In this document: positions 35,733 to 45,628 of the stretch, piece by piece
Position numbering within the stretch: position 1 is the first letter of the stretch
How the letters are laid out: each line of letters opens with the position of its first letter
DNA from: Paenibacillus periandrae
GTDB lineage: Bacteria; Bacillota; Bacilli; Paenibacillales; NBRC-103111
Length of the DNA stretch: 64,000 nt
Direction of reading: 5' to 3'
Assembly (NCBI RefSeq): GCF_022458865.1
Contig: NZ_JAJNMU010000001.1
Span: forward strand, 1 to 64,000
Translations under genes and position numbers: made by a program
Notes under the pieces: generated by a model
The model's database searches: none
Told to the model about the DNA's origin: nothing
What the model saw: the letters and a program-made list of their open reading frames with translations, nothing else

Positions 35733-36401
35733 ATGTCATCATCACTAATAGAACAGCTCATGCAAGCCATTAAAGCGAAGGATATGGAACAAGCAGCCAG
35801 CTTGCTCAATGAACATCCAGATGTGGCACGGCACAAGGATTCGGAAGGAAACAGCCCCATCCTGATTGCCCAATACTATGGAGCCAAATCGATAGTCACT
35901 TTATTGCTTGACCTCCATGTAAGCTTGAATATTCATGAAGCTGCTGCAATTGGCAAGCTATCGGCTGTAGTCGATCTGCTTGAGGAGTCACCGGCGCTTG
36001 TGGACAGCTATTCGCATGACGGCTATACACCGCTGGGCTTGGCTGCGTTCTTCGGGCATAGTACAATAGCCGCAGCTCTCCTCGAACGCGGTGCGAAAGT
36101 CAATACCGTCTCTTACAACACCATGCGTGTGACACCACTACATTCGGCTGCTGCTGGCAGGCATACTTCTATCGCCGAGATACTTCTGCTGCATGCCGCA
36201 GACCCGAATGCCCGCCAACAAAGCGGTTGGACGCCGCTGCATTCAGCAGTACACAACCAGCATATCGAGATGGTTACACTTCTGCTCAAGCATGGCTCGG
36301 ACCCTGAAATCGCCAACGATGAAGGGGTAACACCAGTCGATATGGCCCGAAATTCCGCTAACGCAAAGCTTCTCAACCTCCTCACAACGGACTTGGTATA
36401 A
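35733..36401 (+). CDS. Ankyrin-repeat protein
   Basis: 222 residues made of about six ankyrin repeats with the standard G-x-T-P-L-x-x-A-A and L-L-x-x-G-A elements (for example DGYTPLGLAAFFGHSTIAAA, SGWTPLHSAVHNQHIEMVTL). There is no signal peptide or other domain, so it is probably a cytoplasmic protein-protein scaffold. It is monocistronic with its own promoter and terminator. The binding partner is unknown. Confidence 0.92.
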   Translation: MSSSLIEQLMQAIKAKDMEQAASLLNEHPDVARHKDSEGNSPILIAQYYGAKSIVTLLLDLHVSLNIHEAAAIGKLSAVVDLLEESPALVDSYSHDGYTPLGLAAFFGHSTIAAALLERGAKVNTVSYNTMRVTPLHSAAAGRHTSIAEILLLHAADPNARQQSGWTPLHSAVHNQHIEMVTLLLKHGSDPEIANDEGVTPVDMARNSANAKLLNLLTTDLV

Positions 36402-36422
36402 GGAATACAAGCTCACTACAAA

Positions 36423-36460
36423 AAACGGCATCCCTTCCTCATTAGAGGCGAATGCCGTTT
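36423..36460. terminator. Bidirectional terminator between convergent genes
   Basis: AAACGGCAT (36423-36431) and ATGCCGTTT (36452-36460), with CCTC/GAGG inside. The A-run on the left and T-rich right side serve both strands. Confidence 0.8.
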
Positions 36461-36478
36461 CTTCCTGATTCCCTATTT

Positions 36479-37597
36479 TCAATTCATAAAAAGAGCTGCT
36501 TGGTGAACCAAGACGGTGAGCTGTGGGTACACAATCTGGATCTCTGCCGCTCTTTTCTCCAAAATATGAAGCTCAAAGTCGGCTGCAAACAGATCCGGAT
36601 CTGTCTCAACAGTCACACTCGTCCCCGTTTCACCTGTCGCTCCCACGACCCGTACACCCGTTTGCGGAATACCGTGCTTATAATTTTGTCTGTACACATG
36701 GCCGTCTCTGCGTATTTCCACAGCTAGTTGATACGATAAAGCATTAACCACAGCAACGCTTATCCCTTTTTCACCGCCTGCTGCAAAATACGGTGCACTT
36801 AAACCAGGACGCTGAATATCGGTCAGCACAGCCTGTAAATTCGGTTTATCAGGTGCGCTGAGTGCGCTGATCGGAATCCCCCGACCGTTGTCTGCAACAG
36901 TCACATTTCGTTGATCATGCAAATAAATATCGATCTGACTGCAATACCCGGATTGGTGCTCCAAAATGGAATTTTCAATTAACGCCCAAACGAGCAAGTG
37001 GGGGTCATACTTCGTCTTTCCTGCACCTAAATATAAACCTGCGTGATCTCTGGCTTCAGCCATATCCATATAAGTCCCGGTATCCGCCAAATCAGCCGCA
37101 GCTGCGAGCAGCAGCAGAACCGGGAGCACCCGATGTGCCGGCAGGCTGTACCCACCTCCGCGTTCTTCCTGAATGAGCAAATCTGCTCCCATTAATGCTT
37201 TTGTATGATGATACAATTGCCCCGTTGTCCCCATATGAAGCCGCTCCACCAAATCCGTACCATTGATGGGTCCTTGTAAGACAGACCTTAATATATCGAG
37301 TCGCTGCTTGTTCCCAAGTGCTGACAATATCTTGGCCAGCTTCTCGCCATCCTGGCTAAGCAAGCTGCTAATTTGCTGCTCATGGGCTTCCCACTTGTAT
37401 TTGATTGTGGAATTTCGATATTGGCCGGAATAATAAATGCGGCCAGAACCCCCATTTGCTTCGTCATCAGGGTCTGCCGGATCGCTTATAATCTCACTTC
37501 TCCGACTGGTATCCATCCTGCTTTGCTGCACATACCTCTGCAATTCATTCAATTGCTTCTTCAATTCATCCATTTCCAATCCCAGATCACGAGTCAC
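36479..37597 (-). CDS. ArsR-type HTH regulator fused to a GyrB-like GHKL ATPase domain
   Basis: 372 residues from GTG 37597 (GGAGGTG upstream). A short coiled coil (8-24) leads to a winged HTH (about 90-152: LGNKQRLDILRSVL, then TGQLYHHTKAL). From about 175 the sequence follows the GyrB N-terminal ATPase: EARDHAGLYLG (compare the GyrB KRPGMYIG region), WALIENSILE with Asn209, the DNGRGIP nucleotide loop (236-242), a GGEKGIS variant of the glycine lid, then VVNALS and YRQNYKHGIP. The residue aligned with the catalytic Glu42 of E. coli GyrB is Ala205, so it may bind ATP without hydrolysing it. It is probably an autoregulated nucleotide-responsive repressor. Confidence 0.85.
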   Translation of the reverse strand: MTRDLGLEMDELKKQLNELQRYVQQSRMDTSRRSEIISDPADPDDEANGGSGRIYYSGQYRNSTIKYKWEAHEQQISSLLSQDGEKLAKILSALGNKQRLDILRSVLQGPINGTDLVERLHMGTTGQLYHHTKALMGADLLIQEERGGGYSLPAHRVLPVLLLLAAAADLADTGTYMDMAEARDHAGLYLGAGKTKYDPHLLVWALIENSILEHQSGYCSQIDIYLHDQRNVTVADNGRGIPISALSAPDKPNLQAVLTDIQRPGLSAPYFAAGGEKGISVAVVNALSYQLAVEIRRDGHVYRQNYKHGIPQTGVRVVGATGETGTSVTVETDPDLFAADFELHILEKRAAEIQIVYPQLTVLVHQAALFMN

Positions 37598-37619
37598 ACG
37601 AGCACCTCCAAATTTCTAT

Positions 37620-37639
37620 ATTTACGTTATTACGTAAAT
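37620..37639 (-). promoter_or_regulatory. Inverted repeat, probable operator of the HTH-GyrB-like gene
   Basis: ATTTACG-TTATTA-CGTAAAT has perfect 7-bp arms and lies 22 bases upstream of the start codon, as expected for ArsR-type autorepression. Confidence 0.6.
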
Positions 37640-37811
37640 TAATAATAACATAATTAATCATTGAAGTATAGCCTCTTCATTCAAACCGAACCGGAAAATA
37701 AAAGAACCTTCAGGCCACTCTATGAACGGCAACCTGATAATGGGTCACTTTGTACAAGTGCCATCCTACGGGTCACCGTTCAATATTGTGGAGCTAAAGG
37801 TTCCTGCTTAT

Positions 37812-39107
37812 TTATCCTGCTGCAATTTCCGCCCGAAGCTTCCGAACGCTAACCAGCTGAATGCAAAGACATAAAACTTCAATGGCTGTTTCCAGCTCTT
37901 CTAATGAAGGAAATGTCGGAGCTATCCGAATATTCCTATCGTTGGGATCCTTGCCATACGGATACGTTGCGCCAGCCTGAGTCAGGGTAACACCGGCTTC
38001 TGCAGCCAGTCTGATCACGGCTTGGGCACAGCCATCCAACGTATTCAAACTTATAAAGTATCCGCCGCCCGGCTTTTTCCAGGTTGCCAGCTGCTTCCCT
38101 CCAAGCTCCGCTTCAAGCTTGTTTAACACCTTATCAAATTTAGGTTTAATTATAGCTGCATGCCGGTTCATATGCGCTGCGATCTGCTCCAGATCAGGGA
38201 AAAACCGAACGTGCCGCAGCTGATTAATTTTATCAGGTCCAATAGTTTGAATAGATAATTGCTTCCGAATATAACCAATGTTAGCGACACTGGCTGCCAT
38301 CACGGCAACGCCTGAACCAGGGAAGGTGATTTTGGAGGTTGAAGCGAATACGAAGACACGATCCGCATTCCCTGCCGCTTTACACGCTGCCAGCATATTT
38401 TTTAACGGATCCGGACGGTCAGTTAAATGATGAACTATATAAGCATCGTCCCAAAAAATTCTGAAATCAGCCGCTTTCGCAGGCATCGCTGCCAATCTGT
38501 CTACAATTTCATCGGAATAAGTGACGCCTTCGGGATTGCTATATTTCGGCACACACCAGATCCCTTTAATCGAATCATCCTCGCGAACCAGCCGCTCAAT
38601 CGTATCCATATCTGGTCCATCATCCAGCATGTCGATCACGATCATTTCAATATTGAAAAGCTCGCATATCGCAAAATGTCGATCATACCCTGGACTCGGG
38701 CAAAGAAATTTCACAACCGGCAGCTTCCCCCAAGGGGTCTCACTGCCGTACACACCATGTATCATCGCTCTGGCTATCGTATCATGCATCAGATTAAGGC
38801 TCGAATTGCCGCCAATGATGACTTCCTTAGAATCTACCTCAAGCAATCGGGCAAATAACGCCTTCGCCTCCGGAATCCCGTCAACGCCGCCATAGTTACG
38901 CAAATCCGTACCGTCTGCAGCGTTCAATAAATCGGACGATCGTACAGTATCCAGCATTGGCATCGACAGGTCTAATTGCTCTGGAGACGGTTTGCCTCTG
39001 GACATATCCAGCTTCAACCTGCGATTTTTGTAACCGTCATATTGTTCCTGTATGTTCAACTCGGCTTCGGCCAATTCGTTGGCGCTCAGATCTCGAAGTG
39101 CACGCAT
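37812..39107 (-). CDS. PLP-dependent aminotransferase, MocR-type aminotransferase domain family
   Basis: 431 residues. It has the fold-type I layout of the actinobacterial/Bacillales AspT-like group: LDMSRGKPSPEQLDLSMPML near the start, NSSLNLMHDT for phosphate binding, the Asp of FWDDAYIVHHL and the Schiff-base lysine in STSKITFPGSG. It uses PLP for amino-group transfer, probably from aspartate or alanine. It is the last gene after asnS and dnaD on the same strand, separated by about 100 bases. Despite the family name it has no HTH. Confidence 0.9.
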   Translation of the reverse strand: MRALRDLSANELAEAELNIQEQYDGYKNRRLKLDMSRGKPSPEQLDLSMPMLDTVRSSDLLNAADGTDLRNYGGVDGIPEAKALFARLLEVDSKEVIIGGNSSLNLMHDTIARAMIHGVYGSETPWGKLPVVKFLCPSPGYDRHFAICELFNIEMIVIDMLDDGPDMDTIERLVREDDSIKGIWCVPKYSNPEGVTYSDEIVDRLAAMPAKAADFRIFWDDAYIVHHLTDRPDPLKNMLAACKAAGNADRVFVFASTSKITFPGSGVAVMAASVANIGYIRKQLSIQTIGPDKINQLRHVRFFPDLEQIAAHMNRHAAIIKPKFDKVLNKLEAELGGKQLATWKKPGGGYFISLNTLDGCAQAVIRLAAEAGVTLTQAGATYPYGKDPNDRNIRIAPTFPSLEELETAIEVLCLCIQLVSVRKLRAEIAAG

Positions 39108-39211
39108 TCCGATGACTCCTTATCACAGTCGTACCGCCGCTGGGTCACGATCTGTATATTAGTATGATGTTCCATCCATGTAAGAAAGCCTTAATCAAGC
39201 GAATACCGCTA

Positions 39212-39889
39212 TCATCTGGAGCGAAATTTCTGTGAATGCTCCTTGGCCTGCTCAACGGTTGTAATCCGATTGCGGCTCCATTCCAGCAAAATCCGGTCAA
39301 TGTAGCGAAAATGCACCTTGCCTGCAAATACCGCTTCCTTCAGTCCAGCCAGTATCAACGGCTCCATATATTTATCTTTGTCCAGCCAACCGGTGATCGA
39401 TTCGAGCTCCATCGGTGTTAACGGACGGGCAAATTCTTTTTCGAATATTGAAAAAATATCCTTCCGGTTTTCCGGCTCTGCAGGCTCCAACGCTTTTTTG
39501 CGCTGCAGCTCCTCCTCATACCAGAAACCGGCCAACCGTTCCAGCAGCGGATCCAGATTGTATTTCTCTCCCTGAATGCCGCTGATCGGGTCAACCGCTT
39601 CATCAATGGTCAGATGCCCCGCCTTCAACAGTTTTTGCAGCGAAGCAATGACTTTTTCCGGCGTTACGGACATACGTCCCTGCAGCTCCTCTAGCGTCGG
39701 AAACTCCTTGCGTTCTTTTTCCATAAACGCCAATACATGAATCATCAGCATCACATCGACTTCGGTCAGCTTCAACTGATGATAATGCTTGATCAGCAGG
39801 TAAGGGACACCGATATGTCCCGCCTTCCAGCCAGCTGCAAAAGCACTCAGCAGCTCCTGCCGCTCACGATCCTTTTCATTTTGTTTCAT
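39212..39889 (-). CDS. dnaD: DnaD-domain replication initiation protein
   Basis: 225 residues. An N-terminal winged-helix DnaD oligomerisation domain is followed by a charged linker and the C-terminal DnaD/DnaB domain (FSIFEKEFARPLTPMELESI, ending RYIDRILLEWSRNRI). DnaD helps remodel DNA and load the helicase with DnaB and DnaI at oriC and PriA-dependent restart sites. Its position directly after asnS (26 bases) is conserved in Bacillales and supports the call. Confidence 0.92.
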   Translation of the reverse strand: MKQNEKDRERQELLSAFAAGWKAGHIGVPYLLIKHYHQLKLTEVDVMLMIHVLAFMEKERKEFPTLEELQGRMSVTPEKVIASLQKLLKAGHLTIDEAVDPISGIQGEKYNLDPLLERLAGFWYEEELQRKKALEPAEPENRKDIFSIFEKEFARPLTPMELESITGWLDKDKYMEPLILAGLKEAVFAGKVHFRYIDRILLEWSRNRITTVEQAKEHSQKFRSR

Positions 39890-39914
39890 CGATCCACCTC
39901 TTCACGCCAAACCA

Positions 39915-41213
39915 TTAAGGATACAACCGATACAGCAGCCGCGGGAATGCAATTGTCTCCCGTACATGATCCAATCCGCAAATCCAGGCAACCGTCCGCT
40001 CCAGACCAAGACCAAAGCCGGAATGCGGAACGGTACCATATTTGCGTAAATCGAGATACCATTGATAAGCTTCCTTCGAAAGCTCATGCTGGGCAAAACG
40101 CTGCTCCATCAATTCGGGATCGTCAATCCGCTGGCTGCCGCCAATGATTTCCCCGTAGCCCTCAGGTGCGATCATATCGGCACACAGCACAACTTCAGCA
40201 CGATTAGGGTCTGGCTTCATATAAAATGCTTTGATTTCTGTAGGGTAATTCGTAATAAATACCGGCTTGTCATAGCTAGCGGCTATCGCCGTTTCGTGAG
40301 GTGCACCAAAATCCTCGCCCCATGCAAATTCATGTCCGTTTGCTTGGAGAAATTGGGCCGCTTCGTCATACGATATTCTTGGAAAAGGTGCTGTGATGCT
40401 TTCAAGCTTGGTCACATCGCGCTCCAGAACCTCCAGCTCCTTGCGGCAGTTGTGCAAGACGGATTGGACGATATGCGAGACGAACTGCTCTTGGATAACG
40501 AGACTTTCCTCATGGGTCACAAACGCCATCTCCGGCTCAATCATCCAGAATTCGATCAAATGACGGCGTGTCTTGGACTTTTCCGCCCGAAAGGTAGGTC
40601 CGAATGAATATACGCGTCCCAATGCCATCGCTGCTGCTTCCATATACAATTGACCGCTTTGTGTCAAAAAGGCATCCTCGTCAAAATACTTCGTAGCAAA
40701 TAAATTCGTTGTCCCTTCGCAGGAGGAAGGGGTTAGAATCGGAGGATCGACCAATTGAAAGCCGCGTTCGTCAAAAAACTGCTGAATCGCACGTATGATT
40801 TGTGCACGAACAACAAGGATAGCGCGCTGACGCGGCGCCCGAATCCATAAGTGGCGATGGTCCATTAAATAATCTACACCATGCTCCTTGGGTGTAATCG
40901 GATATTCTTCGGTAATCTGAATAATTTCAATACCCGTCACATTCAGCTCATAGCCGCCCTTGCTGCGAGTATCCTCACGCACGGTCCCTGTAACATACAG
41001 CGAGCTTTCCTGTGTTAGCTTGGCTGCTGCTTCCCAGACCTCAGTCGACACCTCGCTTTTCACAACTACACCCTGAATGTAGCCGGAGCCGTCCCTCAGC
41101 TGCAAAAACTGGATTTTGCCGCTGGAGCGCTTGTTGTGCAGCCAACAACCCATTTTCACGGTTTCGTTAGCGTGCTTCTCAACCTCTCGAATCATCGTTA
41201 AGTGTGGACTCAT
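39915..41213 (-). CDS. asnS: Asparaginyl-tRNA synthetase
   Basis: 432 residues from ATG 41213 (GGAAGGG upstream), the usual length; the open frame upstream adds 28 residues that have no counterpart. The OB-fold anticodon-binding domain comes first ([20 protein letters not shown]). Class II motifs follow: motif 2 [20 protein letters not shown] and motif 3 [16 protein letters not shown]. It charges tRNA-Asn with asparagine. No T-box is visible in the 170 bases before it. Confidence 0.95.
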   Translation of the reverse strand: MSPHLTMIREVEKHANETVKMGCWLHNKRSSGKIQFLQLRDGSGYIQGVVVKSEVSTEVWEAAAKLTQESSLYVTGTVREDTRSKGGYELNVTGIEIIQITEEYPITPKEHGVDYLMDHRHLWIRAPRQRAILVVRAQIIRAIQQFFDERGFQLVDPPILTPSSCEGTTNLFATKYFDEDAFLTQSGQLYMEAAAMALGRVYSFGPTFRAEKSKTRRHLIEFWMIEPEMAFVTHEESLVIQEQFVSHIVQSVLHNCRKELEVLERDVTKLESITAPFPRISYDEAAQFLQANGHEFAWGEDFGAPHETAIAASYDKPVFITNYPTEIKAFYMKPDPNRAEVVLCADMIAPEGYGEIIGGSQRIDDPELMEQRFAQHELSKEAYQWYLDLRKYGTVPHSGFGLGLERTVAWICGLDHVRETIAFPRLLYRLYP

Positions 41214-41383
41214 TGCTTGTTCCCTTCCTTCCTGAAATTCATTTACAATGCTATTCCGTAGGCTGTAATCCATATCCGCTACATCCATTATATCCATTTT
41301 CCAGCAAAAGTTTGTTCAAAAAAGTCCTCTTTTGATCGCGAAGTGTCATAACACAAATTCAAACTTGTGGTCAGATGTATTTA

Positions 41384-42595
41384 TTATGCTTTCTGCCGAG
41401 CCGATATTAAGCGATATGTATCACGAGCAATGACCAATTCCTCATTCGTAGGAATGACCAGCACTTTTACACGTGATCCGGCGGTCGAAATATCCCGATC
41501 TCCATGCACGCGTTGTCTGTTAGCTTCCTCATCAAGCTCCAGCCCCAGAAACGTCAAGTTCCGACATACCGCTTCACGAAGTATCGATGAATTCTCACCG
41601 ACTCCAGCCGTAAACACAAGGACATCCAGCCCATTCATAGCCGCGGCATACGAGCCAATATATTTACGCAAACGATACTCATACATATCAAAAGCCAACA
41701 CGGCGCTCCCATCACCTGCAGCCATCGAGTGTTGGATTTCCCGCATATCACTGCTCAAACCGGAAATCGCCATTAAACCGCTATGCTTATTCAACATGGA
41801 ATTGACCTCATTCATCGTCAATTCCTCTTTGCCCATCACATAAGGGACAATAGCGGGGTCAATATCTCCACTGCGAGTACCCATCATCAATCCTTCAAGC
41901 GGCGTCATTCCCATACTCGTGTCGACGGATTGACCGTTAAGTATCGCGGCGCAGCTTGCTCCATTGCCGATATGGCAGGTCACCATTTTCAGCTCCGCAA
42001 GCGGTTTCCCTATGAAGCTGGCCGCCCGTTCGCTCACATAATCATGAGAGGTTCCGTGGAAGCCATAACGCCGGACCTGATGCTTTCGGTATAAAACGAG
42101 TGGAATCGGATACAGATAAGACTTTGCAGGCATCGTCTGATGAAAGGCTGTATCGAATACAACAACCTGAGGAACATCAGGCATATTCAACTCTACCGCA
42201 TTAATACCCAGCATATGCGCAGGATTGTGCAGAGGAGCAAGATCAAACAATCGCTTGATTTCCCGCTTGACCTCGTCATTGACAATCACGGAGCTGGAGA
42301 ACGATTCGCCCCCATGCACGACGCGATGGCCAACCGCATCGATATCGGATGAAGCAGCAAGCACCCCGTGCTCCTTGTGAACAAGTATATCCAGCACCTT
42401 GCGAATAGCCGTAGTATGCTCCAAAATCTCGGCTACCTCGCGAATTTCAGTCCTGCCCGAAGGCTCATAGCTTAAAATCGCCGAATCCATCCCGATCCGT
42501 TCAACTCTGCCGCTGGCCAGCACCTCTTCATTAACCATATTGTACATAAGAAACTTCAATGATGAGCTTCCCGCATTAATAACCAAAATATTCAT
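41384..42595 (-). CDS. ackA: Acetate kinase
   Basis: 403 residues with the two ASKHA signatures: NAGSSSLKF at the N-terminus and the phosphate-binding segments VVHGGESFS, FDTAFHQTMP and ATP-binding HIGNGAS. It interconverts acetate + ATP and acetyl phosphate. The start overlaps the stop of the 3-hydroxyacyl-CoA dehydrogenase gene (ATGA), an unusual pairing. This may point to a short-chain acyl-CoA fermentation or catabolic role, possibly with a broader acyl substrate than acetate. Confidence 0.94.
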   Translation of the reverse strand: MNILVINAGSSSLKFLMYNMVNEEVLASGRVERIGMDSAILSYEPSGRTEIREVAEILEHTTAIRKVLDILVHKEHGVLAASSDIDAVGHRVVHGGESFSSSVIVNDEVKREIKRLFDLAPLHNPAHMLGINAVELNMPDVPQVVVFDTAFHQTMPAKSYLYPIPLVLYRKHQVRRYGFHGTSHDYVSERAASFIGKPLAELKMVTCHIGNGASCAAILNGQSVDTSMGMTPLEGLMMGTRSGDIDPAIVPYVMGKEELTMNEVNSMLNKHSGLMAISGLSSDMREIQHSMAAGDGSAVLAFDMYEYRLRKYIGSYAAAMNGLDVLVFTAGVGENSSILREAVCRNLTFLGLELDEEANRQRVHGDRDISTAGSRVKVLVIPTNEELVIARDTYRLISARQKA

Positions 42596-43464
42596 AGACG
42601 ATCACCATCCCTGTCATACCGGAAAAAGCCCTGCCCAGTCTTGGTTCCGAGCTCCCCCGCCCGGACCATTTGCTTCAACAATACAGCCGGTCTATATTTA
42701 ACATCTCCGAACTCGCGGAACATCCGCTCCATTGCCACAAGCACGGAATCTAATCCGAAGCGGTCTGCAAGCTCCAACGGTCCATAATGGAAGTCGTAGC
42801 CCAAACGCATCGCCATATCAATATCTTCAGCGCTTGCCACTCGCTCAGACAGCGTATGCATAGCTTCATTAATAAGCACGCAGATCAGTCTAGTCGTCAC
42901 GAAGCCAGGAGATTCATAGACCTGTACACCGTGCTTTTGGATCGTCGTCTCAACAAATGTCTTCGTTTGCGAGAACGTCTCTTCAGAGGTTTTTAATCCT
43001 CTAATAATTTCCACAAGATGAATCCGGGATACCGGATACAAATAATGCATGCCAATCACCCGTTCCGGGTGCGCTGTGGATGCCGCAATTTCAGTCAGAC
43101 TGAGCGTCGAGGTGTTACTTGCCAAAATGACTGGTGCCGGACACAACCTGTCCAGCTGTTGAAACAACTGCTTCTTTTGTTCCAAATCCTCACTGATCGA
43201 CTCTATGACCATATCGCAGTCCGTTAGCAAGCTCATATCGGTACTTCTATGAATACGGGATAAAATCAGTTTTTTCTCAGCAGCCGTGATCGCCCATTTT
43301 TCCATCTGCTTATCCAGACTATTTTCAATATACTCCCAGGCTTGCTCCAGCTTCTGTGTCGTTCTGTCTATTAAAATCACTTCGAGGCCCTGGGCCGCCA
43401 GCATTTCCGAAATCCCCTGTCCCATGGTGCCCCCGCCAACAACACCAACCTTGTTCCATTGCAT
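42592..43464 (-). CDS. 3-hydroxyacyl-CoA dehydrogenase (3-hydroxybutyryl-CoA type)
   Basis: 290 residues from ATG 43464 (GGAGG upstream); the extra 34 residues of the open frame are not conserved-looking. The N-terminal NAD-binding motif is GVVGGGTMGQGIS. Catalytic His and Glu lie in GMHYLYPVSRIHLVEI and the Asn-Ser/Asn pair in ASNTSTLS. The C-terminal helical domain ends in GxKTGQGFFRYD. It converts 3-hydroxybutyryl-CoA and acetoacetyl-CoA using NAD(P). It is translationally coupled to ackA. Confidence 0.92.
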   Translation of the reverse strand: MQWNKVGVVGGGTMGQGISEMLAAQGLEVILIDRTTQKLEQAWEYIENSLDKQMEKWAITAAEKKLILSRIHRSTDMSLLTDCDMVIESISEDLEQKKQLFQQLDRLCPAPVILASNTSTLSLTEIAASTAHPERVIGMHYLYPVSRIHLVEIIRGLKTSEETFSQTKTFVETTIQKHGVQVYESPGFVTTRLICVLINEAMHTLSERVASAEDIDMAMRLGYDFHYGPLELADRFGLDSVLVAMERMFREFGDVKYRPAVLLKQMVRAGELGTKTGQGFFRYDRDGDRL

Positions 43465-43573
43465 ACAACAGTCCTCCTCGGACGCATGATCTCTTTCTCT
43501 ATAGGAACTCCTATCAGAGTCATTATACACAACATAGGGTCGAAAAAAAAACAAGAAAATCGGCAAGTAAACA

Positions 43574-43608
43574 AAAAGCCCGCAACTGCCGCAGCAGCAC
43601 GAGCTTTT
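43574..43608 (-). terminator. Terminator of the Gfo/Idh oxidoreductase unit
   Basis: On the minus strand GCTCGTGCTGC pairs with GCAGTTGCGGGC (G:U tolerated), followed by TTTTTG. Confidence 0.7.
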
Positions 43609-43635
43609 CTATGAATCTTCTATTTAAATCTAGTC

Positions 43636-44664
43636 TTATACACCGTTAATAGCAACGATTGTTTTATTATCTTGTGATTCAAATGCAGCAATAATAACGT
43701 TCAGGGATTTCAAGCCTTCTTCTCCGGAAATGCGCGGAGGTGTCGAGGTTACCAGACATTCAACGAATTCATCAATCACGCCGCTCGTTACCTGCTTCTC
43801 GTTAGTCGCCATAGCGCCTACTCTATGTTTTTCTACGGAACCGTCTCTCATAAGAACAATAACTTGATCCTCGGGATCTGTGCCGATTTGCAAGCAGCCA
43901 TTTTCGCACCAAAGAACTGTACTGTTATCTTGACCTTTGTAATAAGTCCAGCTTGCTACAAGCGTTCCGATCGTGCCGCTCTTCATACGCAGCAAACAAG
44001 TTGAGTTATCATCGCAGTCTGTGCCTTCCTTGTGTAAAGTGCCTACAAAAGCTGCCACTTCAACAACCTCATCTTCGAGCAGCCAACGGATCAGGTCGGA
44101 TTTATGTACGCCCAGGTCGCCCATTGCGCCCATAATGGCTTCTTCTTTACGGAAAAACCAGCTGTTGCGTCCATCGATACTCCAGCCTTCCGGACCCGGA
44201 TGACCAAAGGATGTGCGGAACGTTAATACTTTACCCATTTTGCCTGATTCCAGAATTTCTTTGGCTTTGACATGGGGAGGCATCAAACGTTGGTTGTGAC
44301 CTACCATCAAGTACACATTGTTGGCTTTAGCCGCTTCAATCATAGCCAGTGCGTCGGCTTCGTTGGTTGCCATCGGTTTTTCAACCAGTACATGCGCACC
44401 GGCATTGGCAGCAGCGATAGAAGCAGGAGCATGCAAGATGTTCGGCAAACAAACACTAACTGCATCCGGCTTCTCGGCGCTTAGCATTTCTTCATAATTG
44501 GTGTAAGCTTTGGCTCCGTATAAATCTGCATAATGCTCAGCACGTTGATTCACAACATCACAAAAAGCAATCAATTCCACGTTCGGGTTGTCCGCATACT
44601 CAGGAATATGTCTTTTTTCAGCAATGGAACCACAACCGATAACAGCTACTCTAATTTTACTCAA
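43636..44664 (-). CDS. Gfo/Idh/MocA family oxidoreductase
   Basis: 342 residues if started at TTG 44664, which follows GGGAGAG at proper spacing; ATG 44682 overlaps that ribosome site and adds six residues. The N-terminal Rossmann fold has VAVIGCGSIAEKRHI and the EKPMATN motif with the conserved Lys. The C-terminal alpha/beta domain contains GVHKSDLIRWLL. Members oxidise or epimerise sugars and inositols with NAD(P). It lies 57 bases after the sugar isomerase-like gene, with the AraC regulator divergent, so the pair is probably a sugar or inositol catabolic unit. Confidence 0.92.
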   Translation of the reverse strand: MSKIRVAVIGCGSIAEKRHIPEYADNPNVELIAFCDVVNQRAEHYADLYGAKAYTNYEEMLSAEKPDAVSVCLPNILHAPASIAAANAGAHVLVEKPMATNEADALAMIEAAKANNVYLMVGHNQRLMPPHVKAKEILESGKMGKVLTFRTSFGHPGPEGWSIDGRNSWFFRKEEAIMGAMGDLGVHKSDLIRWLLEDEVVEVAAFVGTLHKEGTDCDDNSTCLLRMKSGTIGTLVASWTYYKGQDNSTVLWCENGCLQIGTDPEDQVIVLMRDGSVEKHRVGAMATNEKQVTSGVIDEFVECLVTSTPPRISGEEGLKSLNVIIAAFESQDNKTIVAINGV

Positions 44665-44721
44665 TTTTCTCAACTCTCCCATTCGACTATGTTGGCTTGA
44701 ACAATTTATATCGTTAATTTT

Positions 44722-45501
44722 CTATTGTGAAAATGCAGACAGGTAATGTTCTTTCACCCATTGCAGACTCGTCTCTACACTTTCAATCGGCGGGTTCGCG
44801 CAGCGATCCTGCTCCACAATCAGCCATTCAACACCAGCATCTGAAGCCGCTTGAATGACATTTTTCAGATCAACTTCGCCTTGGCTCAGCTCGACCGTGT
44901 CCATTTGAGCCTCAGGGCCTCTTTTGAAATCTTTTAAATGCAATAATGGCAGTCTGCCTGTATAGCTTTTGATGTATTGAAGCGGGTCTTGACCTGCGAA
45001 CTGCACCCAACAAACGTCCATTTCCACAAGCACATTCTCAGGAGTAGTAGAAGTATACATCGCATCAAAAACAAACTCGTCGCCGATCTTCATTTCGAAT
45101 TCAAACGCATGGTTATGATAAGCAAATTTAAGTCCTGCTTCACGCACGATTTGACCTGCATGCTCAAAAAACTCGAACAGCGTTTGCCAAGCTTGCGGGC
45201 TTTGACGGTCCTCTGCGGCAATAAACGGAATGATGTAATATTCAGCACCAATCGTTTTCAGGTAAGCGATTTCTTTTTGAATGTGGGCGCGCGAATTAAC
45301 GAGGCTTACATGGGCACCAATGGCTTTAAGGTTTAATTCCTGCAATAGATCTCTCAGTTCCTCAGCTTCCAAACCGCCGTAACCCGCGAATTCAACACCT
45401 TCATATCCAAGCTCTGCCACACGGCGCAACGTTCCGCGAAAATCCTCAGCCATTGCATCACGAAGCGTATACAGCTGTAAGCCAACACCCATTCTTCTCA
45501 T
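44722..45501 (-). CDS. Sugar phosphate isomerase/epimerase (AP endonuclease 2-like TIM barrel)
   Basis: 259 residues from ATG 45501 (AAGGAG 10 bases upstream); the longer frame starts 17 codons earlier without a ribosome site. The barrel carries the metal ligands typical of the IolE/IolI/tagatose epimerase group: Glu in GYEGVEFAGY, His in AYHNHAFEFE, Asp/His in LPLLHLKDFKRG and Glu in WLIVEQDRC. The first gene of a two-gene unit, it is divergent from the AraC regulator. Confidence 0.9.
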   Translation of the reverse strand: MRRMGVGLQLYTLRDAMAEDFRGTLRRVAELGYEGVEFAGYGGLEAEELRDLLQELNLKAIGAHVSLVNSRAHIQKEIAYLKTIGAEYYIIPFIAAEDRQSPQAWQTLFEFFEHAGQIVREAGLKFAYHNHAFEFEMKIGDEFVFDAMYTSTTPENVLVEMDVCWVQFAGQDPLQYIKSYTGRLPLLHLKDFKRGPEAQMDTVELSQGEVDLKNVIQAASDAGVEWLIVEQDRCANPPIESVETSLQWVKEHYLSAFSQ

Positions 45502-45628
45502 ATTGGTTAGGTCTCCTTCAAAAGTATTTGTATTTGATTCCATTGTAATCAATAATGCCCTATAATAGCTATGAACGATGTGGTTATCACATGAACGATC
45601 TGGCTACAAAATCAAACGAGGTGTTATT

